DNA from: Candidatus Eiseniibacteriota bacterium
GTDB lineage: Bacteria > Eisenbacteria > RBG-16-71-46 > CAIMUX01
Reading direction: 5' to 3'
DNA: 64,000 nucleotides
NCBI GenBank assembly: GCA_903844735.1
Contig: CAIMUX010000138.1
Span: forward strand, 1 to 64,000
Shown here: piece after piece, positions 62,122 to 64,000 of the stretch
How the letters are laid out: each line of letters begins with the position of its first letter
How positions within the stretch are numbered: position 1 is the stretch's first letter
Program-made: the position numbers and the translations under genes
Notes under the pieces: generated by a model
The model's database searches: none
What the model was told of the DNA's origin: nothing
The model's input: only the letters and a program-made list of their open reading frames with translations

Positions 62122-64000
62122 ATGAGTGCGAAGTACGTATACTTCTTCGGCGATGGCAAGGCTGAAGGCACCGGCACCATGCGCGACCTCCTCGGCGGCA
62201 AGGGGGCCGGTCTCGCTGAGATGACGAATGCGGGTGTGCCCGTGCCCCCGGGGTTCACCGTCACGACCGATACGTGCAGCCTGTATTCCGCCTCCGGGGG
62301 GAAGGTTCCGACCGAAGCGGCCGAGCAGCAGGCCGAGGCGGTTCGACGGCTGGAGGAACTCTTAGGCCGGAAGCTGGGCGACCCGGCCGATCCGCTTCTG
62401 GTCTCCGTGCGCTCCGGTGCCAAATTCTCCATGCCGGGCATGATGGACACCATCCTCAATCTCGGCCTCAATGACAGGACGGTTCGCGGTCTCGCCGAGC
62501 GGACCGGCAATCCCCGCTTCGCCTGGGACTCCTACCGGCGCTTTCTTTCCATGTTCGGCAACGTCGTGCTCAACATCGCCAAGGACGAGTTCGAGGACGA
62601 GATCCGCGGGCTCAAGCGCAAGCGGGGGACCGACTCCGACCTCGATCTCACGGCGGATGACCTTGAGGAACTGTCCGGTGCCTTCCAGCGGATCATTCAC
62701 GAGCGGACCGGGAGCGACTTTCCGCAGGACGCGCGGGTGCAACTCGACATGGCGCGCGACGCCGTCTTTCGCTCGTGGAACAATGACCGGGCGATCTTCT
62801 ATCGCAAGCAGCACAACATCTCGGAAAGCCTCGGAACCGCCGTCAACGTGCAGGCGATGGTTTTCGGCAACAAGGGGAAGACCTCCGGCACCGGCGTCGG
62901 ATTCACGCGCAACCCGGCCACGGGAGCAGGGGAGTTCTACGGTGAGTATCTGTTGAACGCCCAGGGCGAGGACGTCGTGGCCGGCATCCGCACGCCCAAG
63001 CCGATCGCGGAGCTGAAGGATGAGATGCCAAAGGTCTATGCGCAGCTCCGCGAGATAACCGGCCGACTGGAGAAACACTATCGGGACGTGCAGGATTTCG
63101 AGTTCACCATCGAGGATAACGTGCTGTACATGCTGCAGACGCGCAGCGGCAAACGCACGACGCAGGCAGCGGTCCGCATCGCCGTCGAAATGGTCAGCGA
63201 GGGATTGATCACGAAGGAGGAGGCTCTTTTGCGAGTGGAGCCGACCCAACTCGATCAGTTGCTTCACCCGCGCATTGACCCCGATGCCGCCGTCACCGTG
63301 CTGGCGAAGGGGCTGGCCGCCTCGCCCGGTGCGGCGGTGGGTGAGGTGGTGTTTGATCCGGACGAGGCGGTGGAGATGAAGGCGGCGGGGCGCCAGGTGG
63401 TCTTGGTGCGAAACGAGACCAATCCGGATGACATCCATGGCATGGATGCCGCGCAAGGGATCCTCACCGCCACGGGCGGGATGACGTCCCACGCCGCGGT
63501 GGTGGCGCGCGGTATGGGCAAGTGCTGTGTGGCCGGCTGTTCCGGGTTGCGCATCCACGAGACCGAAGGGTACTTCGAGGTCGGCGAGCACGTGGTGAAG
63601 AAGGGGGAGCTCCTCACCCTCAACGGGTCGACCGGCGAGGTGCTTCTGGGCCGGGTGCCGACCATCGATCCGGAGGAGAGCGGGGAGTTCCGCACGTTCA
63701 TGGGCTGGGCCGATTCGGTGCGTGGATTGCGCGTGCGCGCCAACGCCGATATCCCCCGCGACGCCATTGCGGCGCGCAACTTCGGAGCACAGGGGATCGG
63801 CCTGTGCCGCACGGAGCACATGTTCTTCGCTGAGGATCGGCTTCCTTGGGTGCAGCAGATGATCATCTACGCGCCCATGGCCAAGCGGCACCGGGCCCGC
63901 GTGGAGCGGCTGCACAGGGATCTGCTGGACGCGGTCGGCGACAAGAAGTCCAGGCTTGAGTCCGATGTGGCGGCGGCGGAGAAAGATCTGGCCGGACCAC
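62122..64000 (+). CDS. ppdK: Pyruvate, phosphate dikinase (5' part)
   Basis: The open frame runs off the window end, so only 626 of ~900 residues are visible. The enzyme interconverts pyruvate plus ATP plus phosphate and PEP plus AMP plus PPi. The ATP-grasp N-terminal domain shows TMRDLLGGKGAGLAEMTNAG, VSVRSGAKFSMPGMMDTILN and TRNPATGAGEFYGEYLLNAQ; the phosphohistidine domain has ATGGMTSHAAVVARGMGKCC (His about 457). Then GIGLCRTEHMFFAEDR begins the PEP domain, followed by a Lys/Arg-rich, helix-prone stretch that looks like an insertion. ATG 62122 follows GGGGGAAAG. A weak promoter (TTGGAC, 15 bp, TATGCT) lies at 62036-62062. Confidence 0.95.
   Translation, partial: MSAKYVYFFGDGKAEGTGTMRDLLGGKGAGLAEMTNAGVPVPPGFTVTTDTCSLYSASGGKVPTEAAEQQAEAVRRLEELLGRKLGDPADPLLVSVRSGAKFSMPGMMDTILNLGLNDRTVRGLAERTGNPRFAWDSYRRFLSMFGNVVLNIAKDEFEDEIRGLKRKRGTDSDLDLTADDLEELSGAFQRIIHERTGSDFPQDARVQLDMARDAVFRSWNNDRAIFYRKQHNISESLGTAVNVQAMVFGNKGKTSGTGVGFTRNPATGAGEFYGEYLLNAQGEDVVAGIRTPKPIAELKDEMPKVYAQLREITGRLEKHYRDVQDFEFTIEDNVLYMLQTRSGKRTTQAAVRIAVEMVSEGLITKEEALLRVEPTQLDQLLHPRIDPDAAVTVLAKGLAASPGAAVGEVVFDPDEAVEMKAAGRQVVLVRNETNPDDIHGMDAAQGILTATGGMTSHAAVVARGMGKCCVAGCSGLRIHETEGYFEVGEHVVKKGELLTLNGSTGEVLLGRVPTIDPEESGEFRTFMGWADSVRGLRVRANADIPRDAIAARNFGAQGIGLCRTEHMFFAEDRLPWVQQMIIYAPMAKRHRARVERLHRDLLDAVGDKKSRLESDVAAAEKDLAGP

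Overview
The window looks like part of the chromosome of a GC-rich, Gram-negative-type bacterium of the FCB assemblage, perhaps a candidate phylum such as Eisenbacteria or Krumholzibacteriota; that placement is inference. The clues are proteins with C-terminal FlgD/type IX-style sorting domains (ends of the 33855-35864, 50426-53746 and 60042-61952 products), PorV/FadL-like beta-barrels, a DUF4159-DUF4175-TPR operon, many lipoproteins and frequent TTG/GTG starts behind strong GGAGG sites. Several textbook sigma70-type promoters are visible (TTGACA, 17-18 bp, TATAAT-like). I see no rRNA, tRNA or CRISPR array. The only hint of a mobile element is a probable IS end at the left edge.

Layout. 1-2300: IS-end remnant, brnT-brnA toxin-antitoxin pair, a gene fragment and an array of degenerate 41-42 bp repeats. 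2384-4750: a sugar-nucleotide pyrophosphorylase convergent with a polysaccharide flippase. 5037-8548: an outer-membrane barrel and two paralogous NTF2-like lipoproteins. 8697-11285: secD-secF. 11733-19181: DUF4159, DUF4175, TPR and a periplasmic conserved protein. 19362-24152: zinc ribbon, HAD phosphatase, NAD(P)HX repair enzyme, class II aldolase and glutamine synthetase. 24425-27565: a HEAT-like gene with an apparent frameshift, then an HD-GYP protein. 27972-29956: lipoprotein and outer-membrane protein. 29957-30807: gene-free, with a candidate structured RNA and two terminators. 30808-35864 (minus): speA, a PorV-like protein and a Cys-rich repeat protein with a sorting tail. 37199-38835: tRNA-binding protein convergent with alr. 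38871-45594: lipoprotein, etfBA, thioesterase, TIM-barrel protein, and a phosphodiesterase on minus. 45935-49883: YbbR, a small Cys protein, HU, RsmI, CDP-alcohol phosphotransferase and Tmk. 50426-61952: a surface-protein locus (large secreted protein, GT39 glycosyltransferase with TPR tail, two related lipoproteins and a beta-propeller protein with sorting tail). 62122-end: pyruvate phosphate dikinase, cut by the window.

The most unusual signal lies between genes. A family of imperfect elements is bounded by CCTGAGATTCGGAG / CTCCGAATCTCAGG inverted repeats and filled with CTTCGGG heptamers. In at least two copies (8544-8607, 27561-27781) the left arm contains the stop codon of the upstream gene. 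In five copies the right arm lies 6-17 bp upstream of the -35 box of a good promoter. The element exists as a 64 bp form, a 221 bp form and a ~1.17 kb form whose core carries 41-42 bp tandem repeats; a related array lies at 1836-2110. I could find no matching named family from memory.
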